Shown here piece after piece: positions 37,146-44,768 of a stretch of 64,000 bases of DNA (position 1 is the first letter of the stretch; each line of letters begins with the position of its first letter). Both the position numbers and the translations under genes were made by a program. The DNA is from Stieleria mannarensis. Lineage in GTDB: Bacteria > Planctomycetota > Planctomycetia > Pirellulales > Pirellulaceae. The notes under the pieces are model-generated. The model saw nothing but the letters and a program-made list of their open reading frames with translations, was not told the origin of the DNA and did not search any database. The stretch covers positions 62,001-126,000 of the forward strand of contig NZ_JACEHH010000025.1 in assembly GCF_014154935.1 (NCBI RefSeq), read 5' to 3'.

Positions 37146-37227
37146 GGGGCTGTGGCGGAACTGGCAGACGCGCTGGATTTAGGTTCCAGTTTCTTCGGAA
37201 GTGCAGGTTCGACTCCTGTCAGCCCTA
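37146..37227 (+). tRNA. tRNA-Leu (anticodon UAG)
   Basis: A cloverleaf can be drawn by hand. Acceptor GGGGCTG (37146-37152) pairs with CAGCCCT (37220-37226), with one G-U, and the discriminator is A. The anticodon stem-loop is CTGGA-TTTAGGT-TCCAG, giving anticodon TAG. The T-arm is GCAGG-TTCGACT-CCTGT. The extra arm TTTCTTCGGAAGT is short for leucine but class II. CCA is not encoded. A strong terminator follows at once. Confidence 0.93.
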
Positions 37228-37230
37228 TAT

Positions 37231-37263
37231 GCCGTTTCTCTGACAAGAGAAACGGCTTTTTTT
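37231..37263 (+). terminator. Intrinsic terminator of tRNA-Leu
   Basis: The stem GCCGTTTCTCT/AGAGAAACGGC is perfect over 11 bp with a GACA loop, followed by seven T (37257-37263). It is the clearest rho-independent terminator in the window. Confidence 0.93.
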
Positions 37264-37380
37264 GTGCGCCGGGCGGATTGATGGGCGATAGTAGGAAGAT
37301 TTTGGAGGTAAGAAAATTCGCGAAAAACCGAGGCCACCGCCGGGGCCCGAATCTGTTCGCTCTCCTCCCCGACGAAAAAA

Positions 37381-37416
37381 TTTGCAATTTGCAATGTTCA
37401 TTTTGCAATTTGCAAT
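37381..37416. repeat. Direct repeat TTTGCAATTTGCAAT, two copies
   Basis: Copies at 37381-37395 and 37402-37416 are identical, in the spacer between tRNA-Leu and a small membrane protein gene. Each copy is itself two near-identical heptamers. No function can be assigned. Confidence 0.6.
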
Positions 37417-37501
37417 CGCCCCGGCCACAAGCATTGCCGCCGGACTTTGGACAGGTTGTCGGCTTCAATTTGATACCGCCAAAAGGCTTCCATTGGGTGC
37501 C

Positions 37502-37660
37502 ATGAATCCCTACACGCCACCAGCCGAAACCAACGACTCGTTCGCAGAGCCACCGCCGCGAAAGATCACGGACTGGGAGTGGACGATGCTGATCGCAGAA
37601 GCGGTGGTCATTGGGCTATGGATTCTCAATGCGATTGCGATGTACTTTCTGCCGAATTGA
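37502..37660 (+). CDS. Small single-helix membrane protein (MNPYTPP type)
   Basis: 52 aa. ATG 37502 gives MNPYTPPAETNDSFAEPPPR, a proline-rich cytoplasmic head, then one membrane helix (MLIAEAVVIGLWILNAIAMY). The opening NPY-x-x-P is recurrent in very small planctomycete membrane proteins and is seen again at 43739 (NPYAAP). The function is unknown. The frame extends upstream to 37382 through repeat sequence, which was excluded. Confidence 0.55.
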   Translation: MNPYTPPAETNDSFAEPPPRKITDWEWTMLIAEAVVIGLWILNAIAMYFLPN

Positions 37661-37825
37661 GTGAAGCGTTTCAGACGATTTCGCTTTCCCACACGCCGCT
37701 CGCTCACGCTTCCCGCTGGCATCGCACACCCTCACGCACCTACCCTGGCTCCCTTCTCCCCCGGCTTTGCGCACAGAGAAGGGCTGGGGATGAGGGGGGC
37801 CAGCGCTGTGATAAACTGGGACTCG

Positions 37826-38155
37826 CTATAAATCCTTATCGGTCGGGAAGGCACCAAGAATCTCACGGGCCTTCGTCAAGAGTTCGTTAATCGCTCTTAC
37901 CTCACGCTCATCCTGCGTCGATGGATCAGCAAGTGCCGCTTCGTGCATGGTGACGAGTTCTTCGGCGAACTGGCGGGGAGAACCATGCGAATCAGAACCT
38001 AGATCGGGGGCCGCTCCTGCCTCGACAAGCATCCTGACAATGCCTGGATCACGGGCCCGAACGGCAAGCAGAAGTGGAGTTTCCCCTTGTTGATCCAATA
38101 CATTGACGTCCGCTCCGGCTTGAATCAAAGACCTGACAACCTCTAGCTCGGGCAT
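37826..38155 (-). CDS. Short ankyrin-repeat protein
   Basis: 109 aa. Two ankyrin repeats are visible (LEVVRSLIQAGADVNVLDQQ, GETPLLLAVRARDPGIVRML, VEAGAAPDLG), then a helical acidic C-terminus. There is no signal peptide. The protein begins in mid-repeat (MPELEVVRSLIQ), so it may be an N-terminally truncated relic of a larger ankyrin protein, although the frame is intact. It probably mediates protein contacts, if expressed. The neighbour is a broken gene. Confidence 0.6.
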   Translation of the reverse strand: MPELEVVRSLIQAGADVNVLDQQGETPLLLAVRARDPGIVRMLVEAGAAPDLGSDSHGSPRQFAEELVTMHEAALADPSTQDEREVRAINELLTKAREILGAFPTDKDL

Positions 38156-38211
38156 GATTAGGGCGACCCTCTGTATAACAAACTCGTAAAAGCTTGTTTT
38201 GACAACAAAGA

Positions 38212-39752
38212 TTATGCGCTCATCGCGAGGACTTCGGTATCGCGAAGTTTCAGAGCCGCCGTCATAACTTTCTGACCTTTTGGTGTTATTCGATAGTAGA
38301 ACGTACCTGAGACTTTTCGGATTAATCTGTGTGCGCGAAGCAACCGTAGCAACCGAGTGACACGCCCAACCGCCCGCTTCCGCTCTTTGTCATTGCGATT
38401 GACATGTGGAAAGAGCCTTGACCGTAGATCTTTATTGCGGAACCCTTGCAAAAGAAAGGTCCCTTCCTGCAGAACCGAAAACATGCGAACTTCGTCCGGT
38501 TCGATCGGGCGCAGTCCCCGATATGGTCGTCCCTGTCGGATGATCCGGCGACTTACTGGATCAAGTAGTTTGTGCGCGGGAGATGATTCTCCCACGACAG
38601 CGAGTGCCTCAAGATAGCGCTCATTCGCGGCGTGACATATTTCCACACGCCGGGCAACGTCGGCGACGCTCTTTCGCATCGGAAACCATGCAACAACAAC
38701 TTCGCCGCCACGGGTCGCTTTTCTCCGAACGTTGAAGCGTCTCGGATTGTTAATCGTGGTCTCGATCCTCAGTACGCTGCCCGCCTTGTCGTACATTTTG
38801 ATCGAATTCTCATCGACCCAGTGTTTCATTCTTACTCCTTCCACACGATGCTTCACATCGCTTGTCACTTCCCCGTTGAAATCACGATGAAAACGACGGC
38901 CCATAAATCGCATCACATCGCGACAGCTGAAGTGCTGAACTGCGTGATTGACAAGAGCGGGGTAGATGGCATTAAGAGCTGCCTCATTGGCGAACATCAC
39001 ATCCGTCGCGTATTCACTTTCGCGCATGGTCCAGTAATACGCTGGGAACTTCAGCTGACTTTTCAGTTTGAGCCAGCGATTGCACCGACGGGCCAGCGCA
39101 TTGAGGAAGTGTACCCAGTTTCGCTGGTGCAGATCGTCAATCATCTGCTGCGCCTTGGCGAGGTCGTCGATATGGGTAAAGCAATTGCCGTGTTTGCTGT
39201 AACCGATGCCAGCCTTATCCAGTCGACGCGTAAGGTATTCACGCCCGTTCAAACAAACCTGGATGGTCATGGGAAGCCAAGTCTGCAGTCGGACGTGCAT
39301 CAGGCCAAATTCCCGATCGACAAAGTAGAAATAGAGGAACAAGCATTTCCTTCGAGCAGATCACAATTCAAGACGTTTCCCTTTTCGATCTTTGCGAAGC
39401 TCATAGGTTTGGCACGATTCCACACCTGACAAGACGCATACCAATCCCTGCTGAACTGAGTCTTGCTCCATAATGCTTCGCGCGCAGTCTTCTTTGGAAA
39501 TAGATGAAGACGCCAGGTATCGGAACGGCCGACCATGCGCTGCAGCATATTCAGCCGCGTGTTCCTTGATTTGGTTTGAGATGCGTTGAACAAACCCGCC
39601 GAAATGTTTGTAGAGGACGCCATGTACGTTCAGATACTTATCATCCCGTCCACGTAACTCAACGCCCGTATGGTCCCACGAAAAAGAATTCGGTCGAATC
39701 CCGACAAAACACCGATGATGCGATCACCGTATCGTTTGATGAATCGTTCCAT
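38212..39752 (-). pseudogene. Broken gene of an unnamed ~510-aa family (one frameshift, one nonsense codon)
   Basis: Reading leftward from ATG 39752 gives MERFIKRYGDRIIGVLSGFD, then RILFRGTIRALSYVDGM. About 39641 the frame shifts by one base and continues KYLNVHGVLYKHFGGFVQRI, ...EYAAAHGRPFRYLASSSISK, ...VLSGVESCQTYELRKDRKGK. An in-frame TGA at 39363-39361 follows RLEL, and the frame then stays open to 38212 (376 codons: YFYFVDREFGLMHVRLQTWL, YWTMRESEYATDVMF, NSIKMYDKAGSVLRIETTIN, a C-terminal winged-helix-like RLLRLLRAHRLIRKVSGTFY). I recall intact relatives of about 500 aa in planctomycete genomes. The function is unknown; a mobile-element origin is possible but not shown. Confidence 0.8.
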
Positions 39753-40075
39753 GTCACCCTCCCAGCGTGAGACGCTAGCCATTGAAACGCAAGCCATTGA
39801 AATAAAGATCGCTGAACGTGCAGCGGATTGCAACCGTTTTCCGTCGTTTGAACACCCGAGCGATGCCTAAAAAAATCCCGGGGGTTCGGGGGCTGGCCCC
39901 CGAGTACGCTGGGCCGCCCTGCTAACAAGTATCCAAAAGTTGTCTCAATGTCGTTGACACATTCCGCAGTGCCTTCCAATGACATCTCCGCCTCAGCAAG
40001 CGGATGTGAATATTGCTGAAGACTCGAGGCCGAAGACAAGGTGGCGTGGAGCAGCAATCGATGAATCGAATATGG

Positions 40076-40210
40076 GGCAAAATAATGGTGGCAAGACGAT
40101 GACGGGGAGAGATTGGCTGAATGATTCGGGACAGAATGATCCAGCTGCAGCGTGTGGTCAGGTTACCGAAATGTCTTTCTTTTTGTCGTTTGGCCCCCAT
40201 CGTTTTGCCA
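40076..40210. repeat. Inverted pair of GGCAAAA..ATGG.. repeats
   Basis: GGCAAAATAATGGTGGCAAG (from 40076) and the reverse complement of TTGGCCCCCATCGTTTTGCC (ending 40209) are copies of one motif in opposite orientation. A third, better conserved copy is GGCAAAACAATGGGGGCAAA at 46441. These look like dispersed genomic repeats. Confidence 0.6.
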
Positions 40211-40240
40211 TTCCTCGCTGGTGGGGCAGCAAGCGTGCAA

Positions 40241-40276
40241 TGGGACCGATAGGACAGCTAGGACTTATCGGTCCCA
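40241..40276. repeat. Palindrome TGGGACCGAT...ATCGGTCCCA
   Basis: Ten-base arms are perfectly complementary around 16 bases (AGGACAGCTAGGACTT) that contain AGGAC twice. Related wording (GGGACGTAGGGGACC ... GGTCCCATCG) recurs at about 48148-48200, so this is another dispersed element. Confidence 0.6.
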
Positions 40277-40332
40277 TCGAGCCCCGGAAGTCACCATGCC
40301 GCCAACCCCGACGGGGTTGAACATGGCTCGGT

Positions 40333-40464
40333 TTGATCGCTGATCGCGATTTGGCGTCCGAGATTCGTGATAGAATCAGAAAAACGCAAGTATCGGCAAT
40401 CGTTTCGCTGGTTTTTGTCGCCCTCGCCTTGATCGTCATTTGGATGGCGGGAGCCGCACGGTAG
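40333..40464 (+). CDS. Possible 43-aa single-helix membrane peptide
   Basis: The frame starts at TTG 40333 and ends at TAG 40464. A charged start (LIADRDLASEIRDRIRKTQ) is followed by a clean hydrophobic helix (VSAIVSLVFVALALIVIWMA). No ATG and no clear ribosome-binding site were found, so it may be a relic or chance. It was kept because the helix is well formed. Confidence 0.25.
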   Translation: MIADRDLASEIRDRIRKTQVSAIVSLVFVALALIVIWMAGAAR

Positions 40465-40621
40465 GGGGCTGATTTCATTTCTTGATTTTGGTCAGTCACT
40501 TCGCCAAAATTGCTTGTCGAGTTGGATTCCAAAGTTCGGACCCGATACGATTTGTACGAATTTCAATTGCCCGTCCTCGGTGAGGACTGCCGTCTGACCG
40601 CATAGTGGTTTAGCTTGCCGA

Positions 40622-41305
40622 ATGTCAACGCGATTCGAGATACTGAAGAACGGCAAACGTGTTTGCATCTCTGGGATCAATGGCGATGGTGTTCTTTCTG
40701 TTGGCGTTACCTACGTCAAACACCCGGGACAGGACCTGAGTCACGATCTGCAAGTTGGTGGTCTCGGCGTGTTTGACGACTCGAAGGAACGCCAGCACCA
40801 TGCGGATTGGGCGTCACCTCAAATTGCAACCGGTGACGAAATCACAATCCGCATTCTTCCACCTGGCGATTTCGACGAACCGTGCGGAATGACCGGTAGC
40901 CCCAAGAAGTCAATTGACGATGCCGAACTTGGGAAGCTCAACTACTACGTCAACGCGTGGGACGCCGACATCCCTTTCGACGCTTGTCCACTTAAATCGG
41001 CACACATCCACGTTTGTGCTGATGAGAACGGTCCCACTGTTCACCAACGGCAACTTCTTCGTGATCTTCCGGCCCGACATATGGAGCTGTGGCCCAGTAT
41101 TTGTGCAGCGCTCGTCAAATGCCACCCTGAGATCAAAACGTCCGACGAGTTGTCTGCTCGGATCGTAAGTCACATTGGCATCAACCTGCATGGTGACTCA
41201 ACCACGATCGAGCTCACATACAACGTCGAGGGCGATCCTGAGTTCCGCGGCTACTTTGTCACGCTTCGTGACTGGGAGATCGCTGAGGTTTGCATGGCCG
41301 AATGA
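40622..41305 (+). CDS. Hypothetical two-domain protein
   Basis: 227 aa. The first half (1-100) has MSTRFEILKNGKRVCISGIN, a beta-rich segment with VSVGVTYVKHPGQD-like wording, WASPQIATGDEITIRILPPG and MTGSPKKSIDDAELGK. The second half (130-227) is a separate alpha/beta unit ending LTYNVEGDPEFRGYFVTLRD. No signal peptide and no catalytic motif were recognised; it is cytoplasmic by default. The first half resembles hypothetical proteins I have seen in several phyla, sometimes near toxin-immunity loci, but nothing here supports such a role. Confidence 0.7.
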   Translation: MSTRFEILKNGKRVCISGINGDGVLSVGVTYVKHPGQDLSHDLQVGGLGVFDDSKERQHHADWASPQIATGDEITIRILPPGDFDEPCGMTGSPKKSIDDAELGKLNYYVNAWDADIPFDACPLKSAHIHVCADENGPTVHQRQLLRDLPARHMELWPSICAALVKCHPEIKTSDELSARIVSHIGINLHGDSTTIELTYNVEGDPEFRGYFVTLRDWEIAEVCMAE

Positions 41306-41552
41306 CGTCTCGGTCTGCACGGTGCCGGGGTGATTCCTCCATTTTGAGTAGAACAAGGCGGTCTACTTTTTCCGCGCAGCGAGCACCTCGGGATTTGACG
41401 AATTCGTCGCCGCACTCGACAGTGCCGTAAACGCTGCCGGTACAGGCCCTGAAGATACGGGTGAAATCGGGTATGGACATCCCTGTCGGGTTTTGGCACT
41501 TTCGCATCCCTCGTAGAGATGCACCGTTTTAACAGATGAGGTTTGAGTGAAC

Positions 41553-42005
41553 ATGCGCGTGATCTCTTTGTTCGTTGCCGCAAGCGTACTTGCGACCGCG
41601 GCACTATCGATGGACGCCGACGAATCGCAGTTAGAAACCATGGTGCTTCGAAAGCTCCAAGGGCACTGGAAGGCAGAGAAGTGGATCATCCATGGCAAGG
41701 ACACCTCAGACGGGCGAGACAATCGGTCCTACCGAATCGAAAATCGAAAGATCGTGTTCGTTGCCGATGACGAAGAAGTCGGGCATGCCACTTTCGAAAT
41801 TGATGTTTCGGACAAGCCATACAAGATCGACGTCACCTACGTGGGTGGCCCACGTGACGGGCAGACTCTACCCGGTATTTTTCATTTTGACGACAAACAC
41901 TTCATCAACTGCTTCCCCTATCCTGGCGATCCTCGACCAACGTCGTTTGAGTCCACCGCTGCAAATCGCTACTTTCTGTCGATCGACCGGAAGAAGACCG
42001 ATTGA
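41553..42005 (+). CDS. Secreted TIGR03067-like protein
   Basis: 150 aa from ATG 41553. A GTG two codons upstream (41547) has a better-spaced GAGG and is an alternative. The signal peptide MRVISLFVAASVLATAALSM is followed by a lipocalin-like beta domain with LRKLQGHWKAEKWIIHGKD and SYRIENRKIVFVADDE, and the ending typical of the family: DGQTLPGIFHFDDKHFINCF and FESTAANRYFLSIDRKK. TIGR03067 proteins are abundant in planctomycetes; their function is unknown. It stands alone. Confidence 0.8.
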   Translation: MRVISLFVAASVLATAALSMDADESQLETMVLRKLQGHWKAEKWIIHGKDTSDGRDNRSYRIENRKIVFVADDEEVGHATFEIDVSDKPYKIDVTYVGGPRDGQTLPGIFHFDDKHFINCFPYPGDPRPTSFESTAANRYFLSIDRKKTD

Positions 42006-42849
42006 ATCGAACACCGGACGATGGCAATCTCCACCGACCTCCGTGATACAATCCGCCTACGTTGCCAGTGGATTTGGAGAGCGGACGGTGCGGGAGAAGG
42101 GAGTGACGACGGATGTACGTTGCATTGATGGTGATGCCCGGAGGGCAGGCGAGTGATTGCAGACGAATGATTGCAGGCGGTGTGACGGCCTGTTCATTCA
42201 GTAGCCTGCGGCGCGAGCAAGGGTGACTTGCGCTTCGGGCTAGGCTTTGTCCCTAAATCCGTAGCGGAAGCCGCCAAGGCTTTCGTCTCGCAGCAGTTCA
42301 CACGGGAAAAGCCGAAATTCTTGGCGAATTCCGCTACCATATACGCCCCTTGCCGGGTTTCGGGACAGAGCCGATTACTGTTGCGTTCATTCGTCGAAAA
42401 CAATTCAATTTATAGTCCGGTGAGTCACCGGTTGAATGTCCGCTACACCAGCCCTGAAGGGGCAACGCCATCCACCGTGCCGGATCGATCGCCGCGCACT
42501 GTGTCGGCCTTCCAGGCCTGCGCCGAAGTTGCCATTCGAGACCGGGCCCTGACGGGCCCGGCAAACACTCTGTCAGCCCGCTGGGCTTTGAAATCGAGCT
42601 TCGTTCGTTCCCTGAAAAGCGAGTCAGAAGGTGAGCAGGAGGCTGCCGCCGAATCGGACGGGTCTGCCGCCGCTCAACTCAAGTTTACCTGGGCCCCGAG
42701 AAACTGGCACGCTCTGCCAGGATCCGCTCTAATCGGATCGTGTAACCGGCCCACACCAGAGCCGACAGAATTCTGGCGCAAGGTCTATCCGCAATCGTCC
42801 GCGTGCGCCGATAGATCGCCTTTCCTTCGTCCACACGTTGCCTCCAAGG
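42006..42849. other. Repeat-rich spacer, about 840 bases
   Basis: A long open frame exists on plus (42228-42953), but its protein has no structure and is composed of repeat translations. Visible elements are a GTAGCGG palindrome (42261-42337), a CAGCCCTGAAGGGGC hairpin near 42450, and a CGGGCCCTGACGGGCCCG palindrome near 42543. Nothing else was recognised. Confidence 0.55.
42261..42337. repeat. GTAGCGG palindrome (solo copy)
   Basis: The left arm GTAGCGGAAGCCGCCAAGGC pairs with GAAATTCTTGGCGAATTCCG and CTAC at the right end. It belongs to the same family as 27608, 57652 and 59911. No gene abuts it. Confidence 0.75.
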
Positions 42850-43278
42850 ATGACGCGGTTGTCGAAATCCATCTTGCTGATTGCTGCCTTGGGCGTTTTC
42901 GCACTCGCGATCGACAGTTGGAATATGTCGCGCAAAGAGAAGCTGCTTTCTAATGCGGTGTCGCGGATCGGTGGACGAATGGGCTCGATCCCCTTGTGGC
43001 CACTCGGCGCTGAATACCGCATCACGTTGACTGCCATCCCAACGGCGGATCAACTGGACGAACTCAAGATTGCCAACACGATGCGAGGCTGGGTGGGCAT
43101 TGCATTGGAGGACTGCGAACTGACTTCGAATGATGTCGACCGACTAAGCATCCGTCTGCAGCGGTGTCATCTTTTCGTCACCCGAGATGGTAGAATGAGT
43201 CCAATCCACAAGGCGGTCTCGAAGCGGACGAACCAACGTATGCCACCGAGCGGCGAAATTGCGTGGTATAAACGTTGA
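42850..43278 (+). CDS. Hypothetical protein with one N-terminal membrane helix
   Basis: 142 aa from ATG 42850; a TTG four codons upstream is possible. The helix SILLIAALGVFALAIDSW is followed by a soluble region (EYRITLTAIPTADQLDELK, IANTMRGWVGIALEDCELTS, NDVDRLSIRLQRCHLFV). It is probably membrane-anchored. No family is recognised. It precedes three other small orphan genes in the same direction. Confidence 0.55.
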   Translation: MTRLSKSILLIAALGVFALAIDSWNMSRKEKLLSNAVSRIGGRMGSIPLWPLGAEYRITLTAIPTADQLDELKIANTMRGWVGIALEDCELTSNDVDRLSIRLQRCHLFVTRDGRMSPIHKAVSKRTNQRMPPSGEIAWYKR

Positions 43279-43318
43279 ATTCCTTTCGCACGGCCGGTTG
43301 ACGCGTGTCACTCACCGA

Positions 43319-43687
43319 ATGAGGCACAAGGTGAAAAACATTCCAATTGTATTCATGTTCCTTCTGACCTGCTCTTGCGCGCCACAATCGGGAGGCGTGT
43401 ACGATGCTGAGTATCAACAACAAGTTGACGAATACAATCGGCAGTCAGAAACGGCCGAGCGGCAACTTCTTCAAACGCAGCAGCAGTTGGATCAATCCCA
43501 AAAACAACTTGATCGGACACAACAACAGCAAGACGAGACGGAGCGACAACAGAATCGATCCAAGGCACAATCCGATCGCTATGATGCGTTGCTGGACCGA
43601 TGGGAAAAGCAGGCGGATCGTCAAGACAGGGTACTCGATGCGTTGGAGCAAGTGTTGTCAACGCAAGACGACGATCCGTTAAAGTGA
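43319..43687 (+). CDS. Gln-rich coiled-coil lipoprotein
   Basis: 122 aa from ATG 43319. A short signal peptide (MRHKVKNIPIVFMFLLTCSC) ends at a lipobox-like Cys (LTCSC). The mature part is one long coiled coil with 7-residue spacing of Gln, Leu and Asp (RQLLQTQQQLDQSQKQLDRT, QQQQDETERQQNRSKAQSDR), similar in style to Lpp-type spacers. It probably lies in the periplasm, tethered to a membrane. The frame extends 20 codons upstream, but this lacks a leader. Confidence 0.7.
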   Translation: MRHKVKNIPIVFMFLLTCSCAPQSGGVYDAEYQQQVDEYNRQSETAERQLLQTQQQLDQSQKQLDRTQQQQDETERQQNRSKAQSDRYDALLDRWEKQADRQDRVLDALEQVLSTQDDDPLK

Positions 43688-43738
43688 GGCTCTTTGAGAA
43701 AGCGGTGTTGTCCCCAGTGGAAACGGATTGATCTCCGC

Positions 43739-43981
43739 ATGAGCGAACTTGATCGAGACCAGTCGCAACTCAATCCGTACGCGGCGCCGGCATCTGAGGA
43801 GCTGCCGCGAAACGCTGTCAAGTCCTCGCTGATGTATGAGGCGACTCTTTTTGGCGGACTCGCTGCGATGATTGGCGGCGTCGCTCTATTGACCGCAGCG
43901 TCCGCCCATCCGACCCTCGTGAACGTTGGGGCGCTGCTCTTCGGGCTGGGATTCCTCGCGCTGATCGCCACACTTCGTTAG
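43739..43981 (+). CDS. Small two-helix membrane protein (NPYAAP type)
   Basis: 80 aa from ATG 43739. A polar head with LNPYAAPASEEL is followed by two membrane helices (EATLFGGLAAMIGGVALLTA and LVNVGALLFGLGFLALIATL). The NPY-x-x-P head matches many short planctomycete membrane proteins. The function is unknown. Confidence 0.65.
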   Translation: MSELDRDQSQLNPYAAPASEELPRNAVKSSLMYEATLFGGLAAMIGGVALLTAASAHPTLVNVGALLFGLGFLALIATLR

Positions 43982-44097
43982 CCCCGAATGGTCCTTCTCA
44001 TCACCCGCTACTCTGGTTTCGTTCCCGACGAGCTAATGGAATCGCTGAACCGTCGCCGCTGCCCCCTCAACCAGCCCTTGAAACACAACCCGCGCCG

Positions 44098-44712
44098 ATG
44101 AAACCCATTTCACTGTATTTACTGTTGCAGGTCGCTTGGGTACCCGCGGCATGGTCACAGGCCTCCAACCCAGCCAAGGAATCGGTCGACAAAGGCGAGA
44201 TGGACACGAATTGGGATCCGACGCATCCTGACGGCGAATCGCCAGCCGAACGCATGCTGTCGCTCGCCCACACCGACGCGCTGCCGGGATTTGACCGGGC
44301 GGAACTGTACGCCGTCTCATTGCCCAAACGAGATCCCTTCAGCGACCAGGATTCGCGGCGCGAGTCGTCGGCGCAATCCTTTCCGGTGCGTCCCTACGGC
44401 GTCCATGCCGACATTCACGCTCACGTTTCGATTACCGGTGGCGACTGCGCGAGGATACGCCGGGCTTGGCAATCGTTGTCATTTGATCGTCTGGGTGGTG
44501 CGTTTTGTCACACACCGGCTTACGGAATGCGACTGTACCGGGATGACGCGTTGTTGTTCGAAACGACCATCTGTTGGGAGTGTCAGAATTTTTATGTTCC
44601 GCGCTATGACGCACAGAAACGCCAGATTTCGCATGGCTGGTACGGATTTGCAAACGACGACCACGCGAAAGCATTGCTCAAGCTCTTTCAGTCGCTCTTG
44701 CCGCACTCGTAA
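44098..44712 (+). CDS. Secreted hypothetical protein
   Basis: 204 aa. The signal peptide MKPISLYLLLQVAWVPAAWS is followed by a polar linker and an alpha/beta C-terminal domain with three cysteines (DCARIRRAW, FCHTPAYGMRLYRDDALLF, ETTICWECQNFYVPRY) and ANDDHAKALLKLFQSLLP. The wording ETTICWECQNF recalls other planctomycete hypothetical proteins, but I cannot name a family. Start and length look normal. Confidence 0.7.
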   Translation: MKPISLYLLLQVAWVPAAWSQASNPAKESVDKGEMDTNWDPTHPDGESPAERMLSLAHTDALPGFDRAELYAVSLPKRDPFSDQDSRRESSAQSFPVRPYGVHADIHAHVSITGGDCARIRRAWQSLSFDRLGGAFCHTPAYGMRLYRDDALLFETTICWECQNFYVPRYDAQKRQISHGWYGFANDDHAKALLKLFQSLLPHS

Positions 44713-44768
44713 GAGCGGGAGGTATCCTTCATGATACGATCATGACTTAGCGACCGCGGGGGAGACCA

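Larger units (their letters stand above)
39753..40621. other. Repeat-rich spacer, about 870 bases
   Basis: No normal-size gene is present. Contents: a GC-rich hairpin (CGGGGGTTCGGGGGCTGGCC, about 39874); two copies, in opposite orientation, of a GGCAAAA-x-x-ATGG-x-GGCAA-type repeat (40076-40103 and about 40180-40210), related to one at 46441; a hairpin at 40241-40276; and a possible 43-codon frame at 40333. Confidence 0.55.

Noticed and set aside
37146..37263. Prophage or island attachment site at tRNA-Leu
   Set aside because: No integrase and no repeat of the tRNA 3' end was found in the following 7 kb; the accessory look of the region alone is not enough.
42228..42953. 241-codon plus-strand frame
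   Set aside because: It is mostly repeat and palindrome sequence and overlaps the start of a better-supported gene at 42850.
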